Counted from the first letter of the stretch, positions 1 to 8,948 are shown. The stretch: 64,000 nt of DNA from Maribacter algarum (ex Zhang et al. 2020) (GCF_005885635.1 NZ_VATY01000005.1:310001-374000), one strand, 5' to 3'. Notes: generated from the sequence alone by a model not told the origin. Translations and numbers: made by a program.

Positions 1-39
1 ACTACGCGCGTGATAAGTATACTTTTTTTGTCGGCCCCA

Positions 40-1269
40 ATGGAGAAATTATTGGTCTTTCTTCATACGAGTAATTTGAACTTCGTTCCATCGCTTTACA
101 ATGCTCCCTCGATTTTGACTCTGTTCTTTCTATTTATAGGATGCCAGCTGAAATCACAAACACCTACTTTTGAACAGGACCAGGAGATACTATCAAAAGT
201 AAAAGACCTTCACATTCTTAAAACCGAAAACGCCTTAGTGGCGGTTTCCGGTCGCCTACAATGCCGTGTATTTACGAGTAGCTCGAAGGGATTAAAGGGA
301 AAGAGCTACGGTTGGTTCAACAGAGAGGCCATCTTAGACGGTAGTTTTAAGAGACGGTTCAGTAGTTTGGGCGGCGAAGACAGAATGTGGTTTGGACCCC
401 AGTACGGAAAATATAACGTATTCTTTGAAAGGGGTTCGACCTTCGAAGATGAACATATGCAGATTTCCCCAGACTTGGATACCTTGAGTTTCAAAGTCAT
501 TGCTAAAAATGACAAGATGATTGAAAGTTCAGGCCGCATGCGTATTAAAAACTATCAAGATTACGTATTTGATATTGATTTACACCGAAGAGTTGCAATT
601 CTAGAAAAAGAGCGTATTGAGCAAAATCTCGAGATTTCCATTCAAGAGAATGTTTATCACGTAGGTTTTGAAACGGAAACCGAGATGACAAATATCGGCA
701 CCAATGAATGGTCTAGGGAAACAGGGCTCATTTCCATTTGGATTTTAAGCTGTATAATACCTACCGATAGCACGGTTGCGATTATTCCGACCAGGGGTCA
801 AATAGAAAGTGTTACGAACTATTTTACGCCCTTGGATGATTCAAGAATGCAAATCAAAGATGGAGTTGTCCACTACAAAGCCGATGCGAACTATTTAAAT
901 AAAATAGGAATCCTTCCAGAAAACACCGTGCCCATCTTCGGAAGCTATTCCCCTGAACTGAATCTGCTTACGATTGTTGAATTTACTTTTGAGGATAGTC
1001 CATTATACATGAATTCTCAAAAAACCAAACAAACAGACCCTTATGGTGGCGATGTGATAAACATATTCAACGATGGCACTACTGCAACGGCTGGGCCCTT
1101 TGGTCCATTTTATGAATTAGAGAGTTCTTCAAGTGCCAAAGAACTTAAAAAAGGTGAGAAAATCATACATGTAAGCAGAACCTATCATTTTGAAGGGGAT
1201 GCGCAAAGTCTTGACGAAATAGCTTTGGCGACCTTAGGCATTAGACTTTCCGATAGGGTGAAATTTTAA
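40..1269 (+). CDS. Secreted/lipoprotein of unknown function (DUF6786-like)
   Basis: I do not recognise an enzyme here. The N-terminus has a hydrophobic stretch ending in FLFIGC, which fits a lipoprotein signal. The C-terminal part carries a GGDVINIFNDG block followed by GPFGPFYELESSS and a region rich in His and charged residues. This pattern resembles uncharacterised Bacteroidota secreted proteins of the DUF6786 type found near sugar-catabolic genes; that assignment is from memory and tentative. I chose the ATG at 40. A GTG lies at 10 and the frame is open to the window edge, so the true start could be further upstream. It is the only plus-strand gene in the first 41 kb and converges on the SDR gene, so it is transcribed apart from the PUL. 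Confidence 0.6.
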   Translation: MEKLLVFLHTSNLNFVPSLYNAPSILTLFFLFIGCQLKSQTPTFEQDQEILSKVKDLHILKTENALVAVSGRLQCRVFTSSSKGLKGKSYGWFNREAILDGSFKRRFSSLGGEDRMWFGPQYGKYNVFFERGSTFEDEHMQISPDLDTLSFKVIAKNDKMIESSGRMRIKNYQDYVFDIDLHRRVAILEKERIEQNLEISIQENVYHVGFETETEMTNIGTNEWSRETGLISIWILSCIIPTDSTVAIIPTRGQIESVTNYFTPLDDSRMQIKDGVVHYKADANYLNKIGILPENTVPIFGSYSPELNLLTIVEFTFEDSPLYMNSQKTKQTDPYGGDVINIFNDGTTATAGPFGPFYELESSSSAKELKKGEKIIHVSRTYHFEGDAQSLDEIALATLGIRLSDRVKF

Positions 1270-1287
1270 ATATCCCGTTTTCAATTT

Positions 1288-2001
1288 TTATTTTCTTGCA
1301 GAAGGCGGCACAGTAGGTCGAACTTCTACTTTGCTCGGTAAGGTTCTTGGATTCATTTTTACTAAATCAATCACCATCTGCCCGATATCCTCTGGTTGAA
1401 TTTTCCAGTCGTCTTTCTCGGAAGGGGTTTGTCCGTTAATAAAAGTAGCGACGGAACCTGGCATAATAGTCGTAACTTTAATTTCGTATGGTCGTAAATC
1501 CAACATGATTGCCTGGGAAAAACCGACTAATCCAAATTTACTGGCATTATAAGCCGCTCCTTCTAGGAAGAAATTGGTACCTGCTAAACTCGCCATAGTT
1601 ATAATGTAACCCTTAGAACTTTTGAGTGCAGGAATAGCCGCTTTAACTGTATGAAATACGCCTGTCAAATTAATATCCACAACTGAATTCCAATCCTCGA
1701 CACTCATTTCATCAATCGAGCTAAACTTTCCTATTCCCGCATTCGCAATACAATAATCTAACCGGCCCCAAGTGTCTATTACTTTTTGCACCGCTTTCTC
1801 TTCATCAGCGAAGTTTCTCACATTTGATTGGATGCTTAAAACTTCTCCTTTTCCGATTGCCTTTAATCGTTCCCCAGCAATCTTCAAATCCCCCTCTGTT
1901 CTCGCCGAAATCGCAACATTAATACCTTCATTTACCAAGGCATCTGCAATTCCTAACCCAATACCTTTAGAACCTCCTGTTATGTATGCGGTTTTGTTCA
2001 T
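1288..2001 (-). CDS. Short-chain dehydrogenase/reductase
   Basis: A classical SDR of 237 residues, probably a cytoplasmic NAD(P)-dependent oxidoreductase. The Rossmann motif TGGSKGIGLGIA is at the N-terminus, the NAG motif appears as IANAGIG near residue 90, and the active-site pair is YNASK near residue 150 with the preceding catalytic Ser in ITMASLAG. Substrate cannot be read from the sequence; such 3-oxoacyl-ACP-reductase-like SDRs are very diverse. It is the last gene of a probable unit with the propeller-Dabb gene (37 bp gap) and the GlcG-like gene (32 bp gap), all on the minus strand. Confidence 0.85.
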   Translation of the reverse strand: MNKTAYITGGSKGIGLGIADALVNEGINVAISARTEGDLKIAGERLKAIGKGEVLSIQSNVRNFADEEKAVQKVIDTWGRLDYCIANAGIGKFSSIDEMSVEDWNSVVDINLTGVFHTVKAAIPALKSSKGYIITMASLAGTNFFLEGAAYNASKFGLVGFSQAIMLDLRPYEIKVTTIMPGSVATFINGQTPSEKDDWKIQPEDIGQMVIDLVKMNPRTLPSKVEVRPTVPPSARK

Positions 2002-2038
2002 CGTCTAAAACTCTTTAAAATATTCTAGGTAATTAATT

Positions 2039-3562
2039 CTATTTTTCCGTCCAATAATCCATCACCAATACATCGCCTATTATGGGACCGATTTTATTGA
2101 CCAAGGCGATATGAGCTTCATGAAATAAGTAAATTTCCCGACCGTGGTCATCATTGAAGGTGAGGGTAAACGTATGGGTCAAACCTTTGCTAGCGCCTTC
2201 TTTACTATCGTTAACTCCCCATTCAAGATGCGTAATTTCAGGGATTTCATTTTTAAGATCTTCAAAAGCTTTTACAGCTTCGTCAACCTGTGCTTCGGTG
2301 GCTTCTTCTTTATATTTTAGGTTTACGATATGCCGTAATACTTTTCTGCCTCTATCAATTTTAGGGGAAACTTTGTAGGCGGCTATCTTTTTTAAATCGA
2401 ATCGATTAGAGCCTGCAATGAGGAAGTTGGAATCTTCGATTTGATGCGATCGTAAACCGTAATAAATCGAAAATCCGGTTTCCAAATAATTTAAAGGCGT
2501 AAGCGTTCCGTTTTCATCTAATCTGCAGAGCTGAATACTAGCGTCATCTCTTGTGCCTACGGCAAGTATAGCCTCATTATTATTTACCGAAACAATTTCT
2601 ATTCTTGTTTGGCCCTGAAGTTTTGTGTTTTCATCATCCTTTAAAACGAAATGTGGTACTAAGGCTCCTTTTCTATTCACCTTAAAAACGCTTACACCAT
2701 CACCATGGTAAAAGAAGTCCGGATTTTTAATGAAACCACCTCTTTTATAATATTTATGATGTCTATGACCGACAACGACATAATAATTATCCCCTAATTG
2801 TACTCCGGTTACGGGGTAGGCTCCCGTCAGAAATCTATCCGTGGTATTGTCGCCGATATTATTTATGTTTTTGAACGAGCCGTTTTCGTATACCCTAAAG
2901 CTACTCACACCATTGTCTTGAAATCCTCCGGTATATAAAAATGTTTTCCCTTTGATTTTGTGGATGAACATCCCGATGATACCATCCGTAAAAATGGTTT
3001 CATCATCCTTCATAGAATGTACATGGGAAAGTTTTCCATCACTCTGAATTTTGAAACTACTTAAGCCAGGTGTCTCCTCTAAGCCCCCAATAAAGAGATA
3101 GGATGCCTTTTGCATATGAACGACCTGCAGGGTTATGGCAATACCAAGGTGGGTTTTATCGGTATCCATGGTTAAGGAAACCTGTTCCAAAAGCCCATTG
3201 TCTAAAATCTTAAATGTTTCAATGGCGTTACCATGCTTATTGGCTACAAATAAAAAGTCGGTACCGTCAATATTATCCGCAACCATACCTCTAGCAGGTC
3301 CTTCTTTCTTGTAAAGATCTTGGGTACCAATTGGTGATAATTTGCCCTCTTTGTTCAGACTGAAGATATCAATGCCTCCAAAGCCTCCTGCATAAACGTA
3401 ATGCGAACCATTTTTTTCATAACTGGTAATCGTGACCGTATTATTTGCGGATACACTCTTGAAATCCTGCATATACGGCATTAAATCACCTGTGGTCTGC
3501 GACAAACAAATTTGCGATAAAGGCAGTACGATAGAAACGAAGAATATTTTTAGATTTCTCAT
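2039..3562 (-). CDS. Lactonase-like beta-propeller fused to a Dabb (stress-responsive A/B barrel) domain
   Basis: A secreted protein of 507 residues with an N-terminal signal peptide (about residues 1-21, ending LCLSQ). Residues of about 30-400 form repeated beta-propeller blades of the 6-phosphogluconolactonase/YncE kind, with repeats such as YVYAGGFGGIDIFSL and FLYTGGFQDNGVSSFRV. The last hundred residues begin LRHIVNLKYKEEATEAQVDEA and read as a Dabb dimeric alpha/beta barrel. The two domains are normally separate proteins. A lactonase role is possible, but the blades contain no motif that proves catalysis. It sits between the SDR and the GlcG-like gene. Confidence 0.75.
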   Translation of the reverse strand: MRNLKIFFVSIVLPLSQICLSQTTGDLMPYMQDFKSVSANNTVTITSYEKNGSHYVYAGGFGGIDIFSLNKEGKLSPIGTQDLYKKEGPARGMVADNIDGTDFLFVANKHGNAIETFKILDNGLLEQVSLTMDTDKTHLGIAITLQVVHMQKASYLFIGGLEETPGLSSFKIQSDGKLSHVHSMKDDETIFTDGIIGMFIHKIKGKTFLYTGGFQDNGVSSFRVYENGSFKNINNIGDNTTDRFLTGAYPVTGVQLGDNYYVVVGHRHHKYYKRGGFIKNPDFFYHGDGVSVFKVNRKGALVPHFVLKDDENTKLQGQTRIEIVSVNNNEAILAVGTRDDASIQLCRLDENGTLTPLNYLETGFSIYYGLRSHQIEDSNFLIAGSNRFDLKKIAAYKVSPKIDRGRKVLRHIVNLKYKEEATEAQVDEAVKAFEDLKNEIPEITHLEWGVNDSKEGASKGLTHTFTLTFNDDHGREIYLFHEAHIALVNKIGPIIGDVLVMDYWTEK

Positions 3563-3594
3563 AATTTGAAAGTTTTATACATTTAAGGGATTGG

Positions 3595-4089
3595 TTATTC
3601 TATGATTGCATTTGCCCCTACGGAAGCGATATCATGGTCTTGCTCAATAGTTCCACCGCTAACGCCTATAGCCCCTATGATTTTTCCGTTTTCATTTTTG
3701 ATTGGAACTCCGCCAGGAAAGGTAACGAGTCCGTCGTTGGAAAGTTCAATGTTATAGATTATACCTCCGGGTTGTGTTAACTTACCTAAATCACCTGTAT
3801 TTATATCAAAATAGCGAGATGTTTTTGCTTTTTTAATGGCGACGTCAATACTTCCTAAAAAGGAATCATCCATACGAATAAACGCTTTTAAGTTCGCTCC
3901 CGCATCAACGACTGCAATGTTCACCAGGACATCTAATTGTTCCGCTTTTTCCTTAGCGGCCAATACGGCCTTAAGGGCATCTTCATGTGAAATGTCCGTT
4001 GAAGTTTGCGCATAAACAACCCCAGTGTTTATTAGAATTAACAGTAGTAAGGATGTAATACTTTTTGATATTGAAATCTTTGTCTTCAT
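3595..4089 (-). CDS. GlcG/HbpS-family heme-binding-like protein, secreted
   Basis: A protein of 164 residues with a signal peptide (about residues 1-27, ending VVYAQ). The rest matches the GlcG/HbpS fold: an N-terminal helix with LKAVLAAKEKAEQL, the strand NIAVVDAGANLKAFIRMDDS, then FPGGVPIKNENGKIIGAIGVSGG near the C-terminus. Members of this family bind heme or small acids, and their biological roles are mostly unproven. It is the first gene of the small unit with the propeller-Dabb gene and the SDR. Its upstream region carries an FNR-box-like palindrome, so the neighbouring Crp/Fnr protein is the likely regulator. Confidence 0.8.
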   Translation of the reverse strand: MKTKISISKSITSLLLLILINTGVVYAQTSTDISHEDALKAVLAAKEKAEQLDVLVNIAVVDAGANLKAFIRMDDSFLGSIDVAIKKAKTSRYFDINTGDLGKLTQPGGIIYNIELSNDGLVTFPGGVPIKNENGKIIGAIGVSGGTIEQDHDIASVGANAIIE

Positions 4090-4139
4090 TGCTATTTATA
4101 TTGTAGAGATACAAATATCCTGAATGTAGCTATCAAAAG

Positions 4140-4157
4140 AGTTGAACAAGTTCAACT
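4140..4157. promoter_or_regulatory. FNR/CRP-box-like palindrome
   Basis: An inverted repeat with perfect 8-bp arms (AGTTGAAC / GTTCAACT) around a 2-bp centre. Its core is TTGAA-N4-TTCAA, the same spacing as the classical FNR box TTGAT-N4-ATCAA. It lies between the glcG-like gene and the Crp/Fnr gene, about 50-65 bp upstream of the glcG-like start. A weak -7-like box (GATATTTG on the minus strand) lies between the palindrome and the gene. I infer that this is the operator used by the adjacent Crp/Fnr regulator. Confidence 0.55.
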
Positions 4158-4165
4158 AGCGAAAA

Positions 4166-4741
4166 TTAATTTTCGCTTTTTTTGATTTTACTTAAAAACT
4201 CGTGACGTATACCGAGGTAACCCGCTATTTGTTTATCGGTAAGTTTTGATGCAATATCGGGGTAGGTTTCAATAAAATGAAAATAGCGTTCTTTTGCGGT
4301 TAAACAATGATTACGAACTAGTCGCCTTTGCCATGAAACCAGTCCTTTTTGGAACATGATTCGAAAGAGCTTTTCCACCGTCGGCAGGGCTTCATACAAC
4401 GCAATTTTATCTTCTCTGTTGATCAGAAGCACTTCACTATCTTCTAAAGCCTGCATATTCAAATCAGAAGTGGTTTGATGCATAAAACTGTCAATATCCA
4501 TCAACCACCAATCTTTGGCCGCAAAGTAAAGCGTGTTTTCGTTTCCTTTTTTGTCTAACGTAAAGACCCTAAAACAACCTTCCGTGACAAAGCCTTCAAA
4601 TCTACAGAGGCTCCCTTGGCTCAATAAAAACTCTTTTTTCTTGAAACTTAAGGGTTTGAAATAGTCACATATCTGATTTAATTCCGTTACCGAGAGGTTT
4701 ACATTTTTTTTGATATGTTGTTTTAGTAAATCGTACGACAT
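4166..4741 (-). CDS. Crp/Fnr-family transcriptional regulator
   Basis: A protein of 191 residues. The N-terminal two thirds is a cyclic-nucleotide-binding-like beta-roll (FLLSQGSLCRFEGFVTEGCFRVF, then DWWLMDIDSFM). A short C-terminal helix-turn-helix region reads LTDKQIAGYLGIRHEFLSKIKK. This is the short Bacteroidota type with neither FNR-type cysteine clusters nor an obvious cAMP pocket, so the effector is unknown. It is transcribed in the same direction as the glcG-like unit and lies 76 bp upstream of it. Its start is 6 bp from the stop of the DUF5060 gene, so it may be the last gene of the preceding PUL operon. Confidence 0.85.
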   Translation of the reverse strand: MSYDLLKQHIKKNVNLSVTELNQICDYFKPLSFKKKEFLLSQGSLCRFEGFVTEGCFRVFTLDKKGNENTLYFAAKDWWLMDIDSFMHQTTSDLNMQALEDSEVLLINREDKIALYEALPTVEKLFRIMFQKGLVSWQRRLVRNHCLTAKERYFHFIETYPDIASKLTDKQIAGYLGIRHEFLSKIKKSEN

Positions 4742-4747
4742 TAGGAG

Positions 4748-6556
4748 TCAAGATTTGGTAACCAATACCACCCAATCGTTATCCCGTTCTTTTTTAATAG
4801 GGGGTAAGCCAAGAGACTGCTTTCCAGAACCTGAAATGGATTTTATCTTTCCTTTTTGGAGCTCACCGCCCTTTCGTGGGTTATACCACAACACATCGTA
4901 TTCTGAATTCGAATTCCCAAAATCTAAAGTAGATTCCCCACCATTTTTGAGGTAGACCACGTACATATCCCCTGGCTTTGCTAAAACATAATCACCTTTA
5001 GACGAAATCAAGGAATCATCCGATTCCATATTCCAAAAGGGAATTTCGTTGTTGTTAAAAAAGTCAAGGCATATTTTACCTTGTTCCCAAAATAAATCCC
5101 TTGAACGATAATCTTGACAGCTTAAATCAGAATGCGGATGCTTATAGCCAAAATACCATTCCGTACCCCAGGCACCTGCCATCATGGCTCCCCAGAGGCC
5201 ATTTTTCCGGGCATCGTTATGCTTAGGATCTTCTTCATCCGTTATCAATGAATGTTGTGCGTCGCCCGGTTCATCAACGGCAACGGCCCAGACTTTGCCT
5301 GCACTTTCAGCCTCTTCAATAACTTTCAATGTTTGTGAGTGAACTCGACTGAAATCAGGTTTGTTGGTTTGTAAAGATGCACCGGTAAATTTTGTATTCG
5401 GCCCGTAAAGCGGGTCGTACCAAGCCCCATTATGAATCACCAGATGATGATCGTATGGGTCTATTTCTGAAATATATTCCGCCAATCGAATGCGCTCTTT
5501 GGCATCTAAGGGAAAGGTAGGTGGAGTTTCTGTCCAGTCGCCAGTTTCCTCAGCTAAATTCCAATTCAAAGCTAGATGGTGCCCGAATCTTGCGATTAAT
5601 TCTCGGTAATACAACTTAGTATATAATCCAGTGCCTCCATTATCCAGTAAACCTTGGTTTTCATGTTCGAGAGTCTTAAAATGAAGAAACATACCTAATT
5701 TGTCTGCATGCTCAAACAGAATTTCCCATTGGTCCAATTTTGAAACATCAAACCGGTCCCAAGTATCATAATCTACATAGGGGAAAACATTTTGATCGTC
5801 ACCAGCGATGTTCATGGTCAAAAATGAAAAAGCGTTCATTCCTTTGGATGCTAGGTAATTAACCGCTCCTATGATTTCCTTCCCTTTACCGCCACCCCAA
5901 GTAGGGTCACCTGCTGACCAGTCTTGAAGATGTGCCGACCATGTTTTGACTAAATTATCTTTATGCCCATCGTTGTGAAATGTACCATCGAACTTGTCAT
6001 AGGCCAGAAAGTTTTCTGGGGCGTCCGAACCGCATTTTAAAAAGTACTCTCCGTTTTGAAATTTTAAATATTTCTCGCTTACATATTGCAGACGTCCTTT
6101 TCCACGAAAATCCCTTCCTGTTTTATCTGACTCACCAATTGTGAATGTTCCACTAGCGCCGTCCATAAATTCACCGGTTTTCAATTTTTCAGAAGTACGT
6201 ACCGCCGCCCATTTACCTTTTTTGAAATCTACCGCGTAATTCCATTCTCCAATCTGGTCAGGTGTAAAATGGACTTTCCAAATATTACCCAATTCTCCAC
6301 CGCTGTTTCCCGCATCGCCATCTGTGGCATAATATCCGGGGACAATGAAAACTTCACCAGATGCTTGATGACTAAAAGTGACATTTAAGCGATAGTTCAG
6401 AAAAGGATTTTCCTCTGCCCTTTCGGAAGTTTCGGGCCCCTCAAAGACCAATGTTACTTTGTGCCATTTTTTTAGTTCCCCTTGAATTTCTTGGGTAGAG
6501 ACTACGTTAATTGAGAAAAGTAGGAGAACAATAATTAAAGATTGAATTTGTTTCAT
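4748..6556 (-). CDS. DUF5060-domain putative glycoside hydrolase
   Basis: A secreted protein of 602 residues (signal peptide about 1-21). The N-terminal beta-sandwich (about 28-120: KWHKVTLVFEGP, FIVPGYYATDG, WKVHFTPDQIGEWNYAV) is DUF5060. It is followed by a TIM-barrel-like region (about 170-500) with LALNWNLAEETGDW and WAVAVDEPGDAQH; the Glu residues in these two strands are candidate catalytic acid and nucleophile. The C-terminal 90 residues resemble the small beta domain that follows such barrels (DVLWYNPRKGG). Homologues occur in marine PULs for sulfated galactans and other algal glycans; the precise substrate is not readable. It lies downstream of the anhydro-L-galactose genes. Confidence 0.75.
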   Translation of the reverse strand: MKQIQSLIIVLLLFSINVVSTQEIQGELKKWHKVTLVFEGPETSERAEENPFLNYRLNVTFSHQASGEVFIVPGYYATDGDAGNSGGELGNIWKVHFTPDQIGEWNYAVDFKKGKWAAVRTSEKLKTGEFMDGASGTFTIGESDKTGRDFRGKGRLQYVSEKYLKFQNGEYFLKCGSDAPENFLAYDKFDGTFHNDGHKDNLVKTWSAHLQDWSAGDPTWGGGKGKEIIGAVNYLASKGMNAFSFLTMNIAGDDQNVFPYVDYDTWDRFDVSKLDQWEILFEHADKLGMFLHFKTLEHENQGLLDNGGTGLYTKLYYRELIARFGHHLALNWNLAEETGDWTETPPTFPLDAKERIRLAEYISEIDPYDHHLVIHNGAWYDPLYGPNTKFTGASLQTNKPDFSRVHSQTLKVIEEAESAGKVWAVAVDEPGDAQHSLITDEEDPKHNDARKNGLWGAMMAGAWGTEWYFGYKHPHSDLSCQDYRSRDLFWEQGKICLDFFNNNEIPFWNMESDDSLISSKGDYVLAKPGDMYVVYLKNGGESTLDFGNSNSEYDVLWYNPRKGGELQKGKIKSISGSGKQSLGLPPIKKERDNDWVVLVTKS

Positions 6557-6700
6557 TATGGAGTCATTTTGAGTTGAGAATTTACAACTATTCTTTCAGA
6601 AGCCCCAGCCGTATTAAGGCATCAAATGTTTCATGCTCTAGAACAAATTGTGGACTTCGACGAATACTGACAAATTAGGAACTAAAGTTTGAATTGCTAA

Positions 6701-7720
6701 TTAGCCCAAACTCTTGCTATAAGCTATAATAACAATTCCTATAATCATACAGGCTAATCCCCCGTAAAGTGCCATTCTAGCTTTTGACGAAGCCTTTACC
6801 CATTCTTTTGTAATGAGTCCGCTCATAATGGCCGTGGCAACGGCTGAAGTGTTGAAAATCGCATAGCCAACTGTATTACCGGAAGCGCCTAATTTTGAGG
6901 CGGCGTAGCCGAATAGGGCAGAGGCCGCATAATGGAAAACGGCCATGATTAAAATCAAAAAGAAGTTTTTTGCAAAGGCTGAAGTTTTAAAATCACCCCA
7001 TGCTTTTTTTGCACTTAGTTGCCATAAAAAATAGGCTGTCATGACAATTCCACCGCTGATGAATATGGGAAACATGACCGCAACGCCTGTAATCCAGTCC
7101 GCATTATCATACTTTTTTAGAGTTTCCTGTAGATAAGGTGCACCCGCTGCGTTGGCATAACTGAATCCCGTTGCTAATAACCCTCCGATTACTGCTATCA
7201 AAATACCTGTTGTCATGGAACCTTTCTTCCGCTCATCGGAATCTTTTTCGCTTTTTGCTTCATCTTTTTCTCGAAGAAGCCCGGCCTTACCGTTTAGAAT
7301 TACTCCAATCAACACTATTGCGATTCCGAGGAGTATGAAAACCAATACATTATTTTCAGGTAAGCCGTCTACCAAGAATGGCAATAAGGACCCCACCAAA
7401 ATAACCGTTCCGATAAAAAGGGAAAAACCAAGTGAAAGTCCAATATGGTTTATCGCCTTGCTCCACATCATAACACCAATACCCCAGAGAAAACTAGTGA
7501 GCCCCATTTGTATCCAAATGTCCATCGGCATATTGCCGAATACCTCTCCAAAACCATTGATGAAGGTTACAGAAGCTATAATAGGGACCACGAACATGGT
7601 CAATAAAAAGAAAAGACTCCAAGTATTCTCATACTTGAAATCTTTGGTGAATTTTTCAGGTAGGGCATAGAGGCCTAGCATTAATCCGGCGAAAATAGCT
7701 AACAATACTCCTGTGGTCAT
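6701..7720 (-). CDS. RhaT-like sugar:proton symporter (DMT superfamily)
   Basis: An inner-membrane protein of 339 residues with about ten hydrophobic helices. It starts TTGVLLAIFAGLMLGLYALPEKF and has a second internal copy of the same motif at about residue 170 (TTGILIAVIGGLLATGFSYANAAG). This internal duplication and the length match the L-rhamnose-proton symporter family. A charged loop (about 150-168, rich in Lys/Glu/Asp) separates the halves. Because the gene sits with galM and the anhydro-L-galactose enzymes, I infer that it imports 3,6-anhydro-L-galactose or a related L-sugar rather than rhamnose. Confidence 0.8.
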   Translation of the reverse strand: MTTGVLLAIFAGLMLGLYALPEKFTKDFKYENTWSLFFLLTMFVVPIIASVTFINGFGEVFGNMPMDIWIQMGLTSFLWGIGVMMWSKAINHIGLSLGFSLFIGTVILVGSLLPFLVDGLPENNVLVFILLGIAIVLIGVILNGKAGLLREKDEAKSEKDSDERKKGSMTTGILIAVIGGLLATGFSYANAAGAPYLQETLKKYDNADWITGVAVMFPIFISGGIVMTAYFLWQLSAKKAWGDFKTSAFAKNFFLILIMAVFHYAASALFGYAASKLGASGNTVGYAIFNTSAVATAIMSGLITKEWVKASSKARMALYGGLACMIIGIVIIAYSKSLG

Positions 7721-7749
7721 AGTTTCTAAATTTTATTGTTTTTATCAGG

Positions 7750-7818
7750 TCACATCGAGCGGAGTCGAGATGCCGTCGAAATTGGTCGTTGTTTATTCTC
7801 CACTCCGCTCGAAATGAC
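7750..7818. repeat. REP-like palindromic repeat, copy 1
   Basis: The stretch TCACATCGAGCGGAGTCGAG plus ATG (7750-7772) is followed after about 30 bp by CACTCCGCTCGAAATGAC (7801-7818), which can fold back on it. The first 23 bases recur in inverted orientation at 8906-8928 with one mismatch. Such GC-rich, CGAGCGNAGTCGAG-containing repeats are typical dispersed elements of flavobacterial intergenic DNA. The copies flank galM on both sides. Confidence 0.7.
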
Positions 7819-7832
7819 AGTTCGGTTATGTT

Positions 7833-8876
7833 TCACCATTTAAACTTGAAAATGGTCTTGCTGTCATAAATCTCTCCTTTTTTGAGGATGCTCTTCGGAG
7901 CGCCCGGAATATTTGGTCCGTTCGGGTACCGATGCGTTTCGCAACAAAATCCCCGATACTTCCCATATTGCAAGCCTGACTCTCTTTTAAGCGCATCAGA
8001 AGTATATTTACCGGTATAAAAAAGCATTCCAGGCTCAGTAGTCGAGATTCCCAAAGATCTTCCACTCGTTGGTTCATAAATTTCAGCCACCTTATCCAAA
8101 TCAAATCCCTTCTCATTGAACAGGTAAAAATGTTCAAAACCATCTCCCAAGGCTTTATGGACTTCCCCAATGGCCTTAGCGCTTCTCAAATCATCGGCAG
8201 CATTTGCCACCGAAATATTTTCTCCGGTAGCGGCACCGGTTTCATCCCAAACCTGTTTTTTGCCAGAATGAATCTGCACCGTATGCTGCTCTACATTATC
8301 TGAAAATCCGGATAAATTGAAGTAGGTATGATTGGTCATCGTAAAAGGCGTATCGGCATCAGTGGTGGCCTGATAATCCATTCGGATTTCATTTTCATCG
8401 GTCAATGTAAACTTGACCAATACATCAACATTTCCAGGAAATCCTTCTTCCAAGTGTTTGCTTAGTAACGTCATTTCGATTTGTGAAATGTTTTCATCAT
8501 AAGATTTTACGTTCCATATTTTCTTGTCAAAACCAACCTTTCCCCCGTGAAGGTTATTATCACCAACGATTTTTGCTAATTCATATTCTTGTCCGTTTAA
8601 GGTAAATCGGGCGTCCTTGATTTGTGAGCAATAGCGCCCGACAGTTCCCCCAAAATAAGGTGCATTTGCTTGATAAGCCTCTGCAAAATAGTTGTCGAAA
8701 GTATCAAAACCACACACAACTTCTTCAGCTTCTCCATTCTTATTGGGGATAATTATGGAAGTAATTGTAGCTCCATAATTGGAGATTTTGACCGACATAC
8801 CGTTGTCGTTTTGCAAGGTATATAGTTGGACTTCTTTGCCTTTATACTCGCCGAAATGGGTTTTTGTTGTTTTCAA
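7833..8876 (-). CDS. galM: Aldose 1-epimerase (galactose mutarotase)
   Basis: A protein of 347 residues without a signal peptide, so cytoplasmic. It interconverts alpha and beta anomers of free sugars. The family's motifs are clear: NYGATITSIIIPN near the N-terminus, PYFGGTVGRYCSQI, DNNLHGGKVGFDKKIW with the catalytic His, and MTNHTYFNLSG with the second His near residue 183. The C-terminal half contains PGMLFYTGKYT and GFCCETHRYPNGPN, with the conserved Glu that acts as general base in this family. The gene lies between the RhaT-like transporter and the cycloisomerase, with REP-like repeats on both sides, and would prepare released galactose or anhydrogalactose for the dehydrogenases. Confidence 0.93.
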   Translation of the reverse strand: MKTTKTHFGEYKGKEVQLYTLQNDNGMSVKISNYGATITSIIIPNKNGEAEEVVCGFDTFDNYFAEAYQANAPYFGGTVGRYCSQIKDARFTLNGQEYELAKIVGDNNLHGGKVGFDKKIWNVKSYDENISQIEMTLLSKHLEEGFPGNVDVLVKFTLTDENEIRMDYQATTDADTPFTMTNHTYFNLSGFSDNVEQHTVQIHSGKKQVWDETGAATGENISVANAADDLRSAKAIGEVHKALGDGFEHFYLFNEKGFDLDKVAEIYEPTSGRSLGISTTEPGMLFYTGKYTSDALKRESGLQYGKYRGFCCETHRYPNGPNIPGAPKSILKKGEIYDSKTIFKFKW

Positions 8877-8905
8877 GATTTTTATTTTTCACTAATTAGT
8901 TATCG

Positions 8906-8928
8906 CATCTCGACTGCGCTCGATGTGA
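8906..8928. repeat. REP-like palindromic repeat, copy 2 (inverted)
   Basis: The sequence CATCTCGACTGCGCTCGATG plus TGA is the reverse complement of 7750-7772 except for one base. It lies in the 72-bp gap between galM and the cycloisomerase gene. The two copies bracket galM in inverted orientation. Confidence 0.7.
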
Positions 8929-8948
8929 CAGCTCGACTAGAAAATCAC

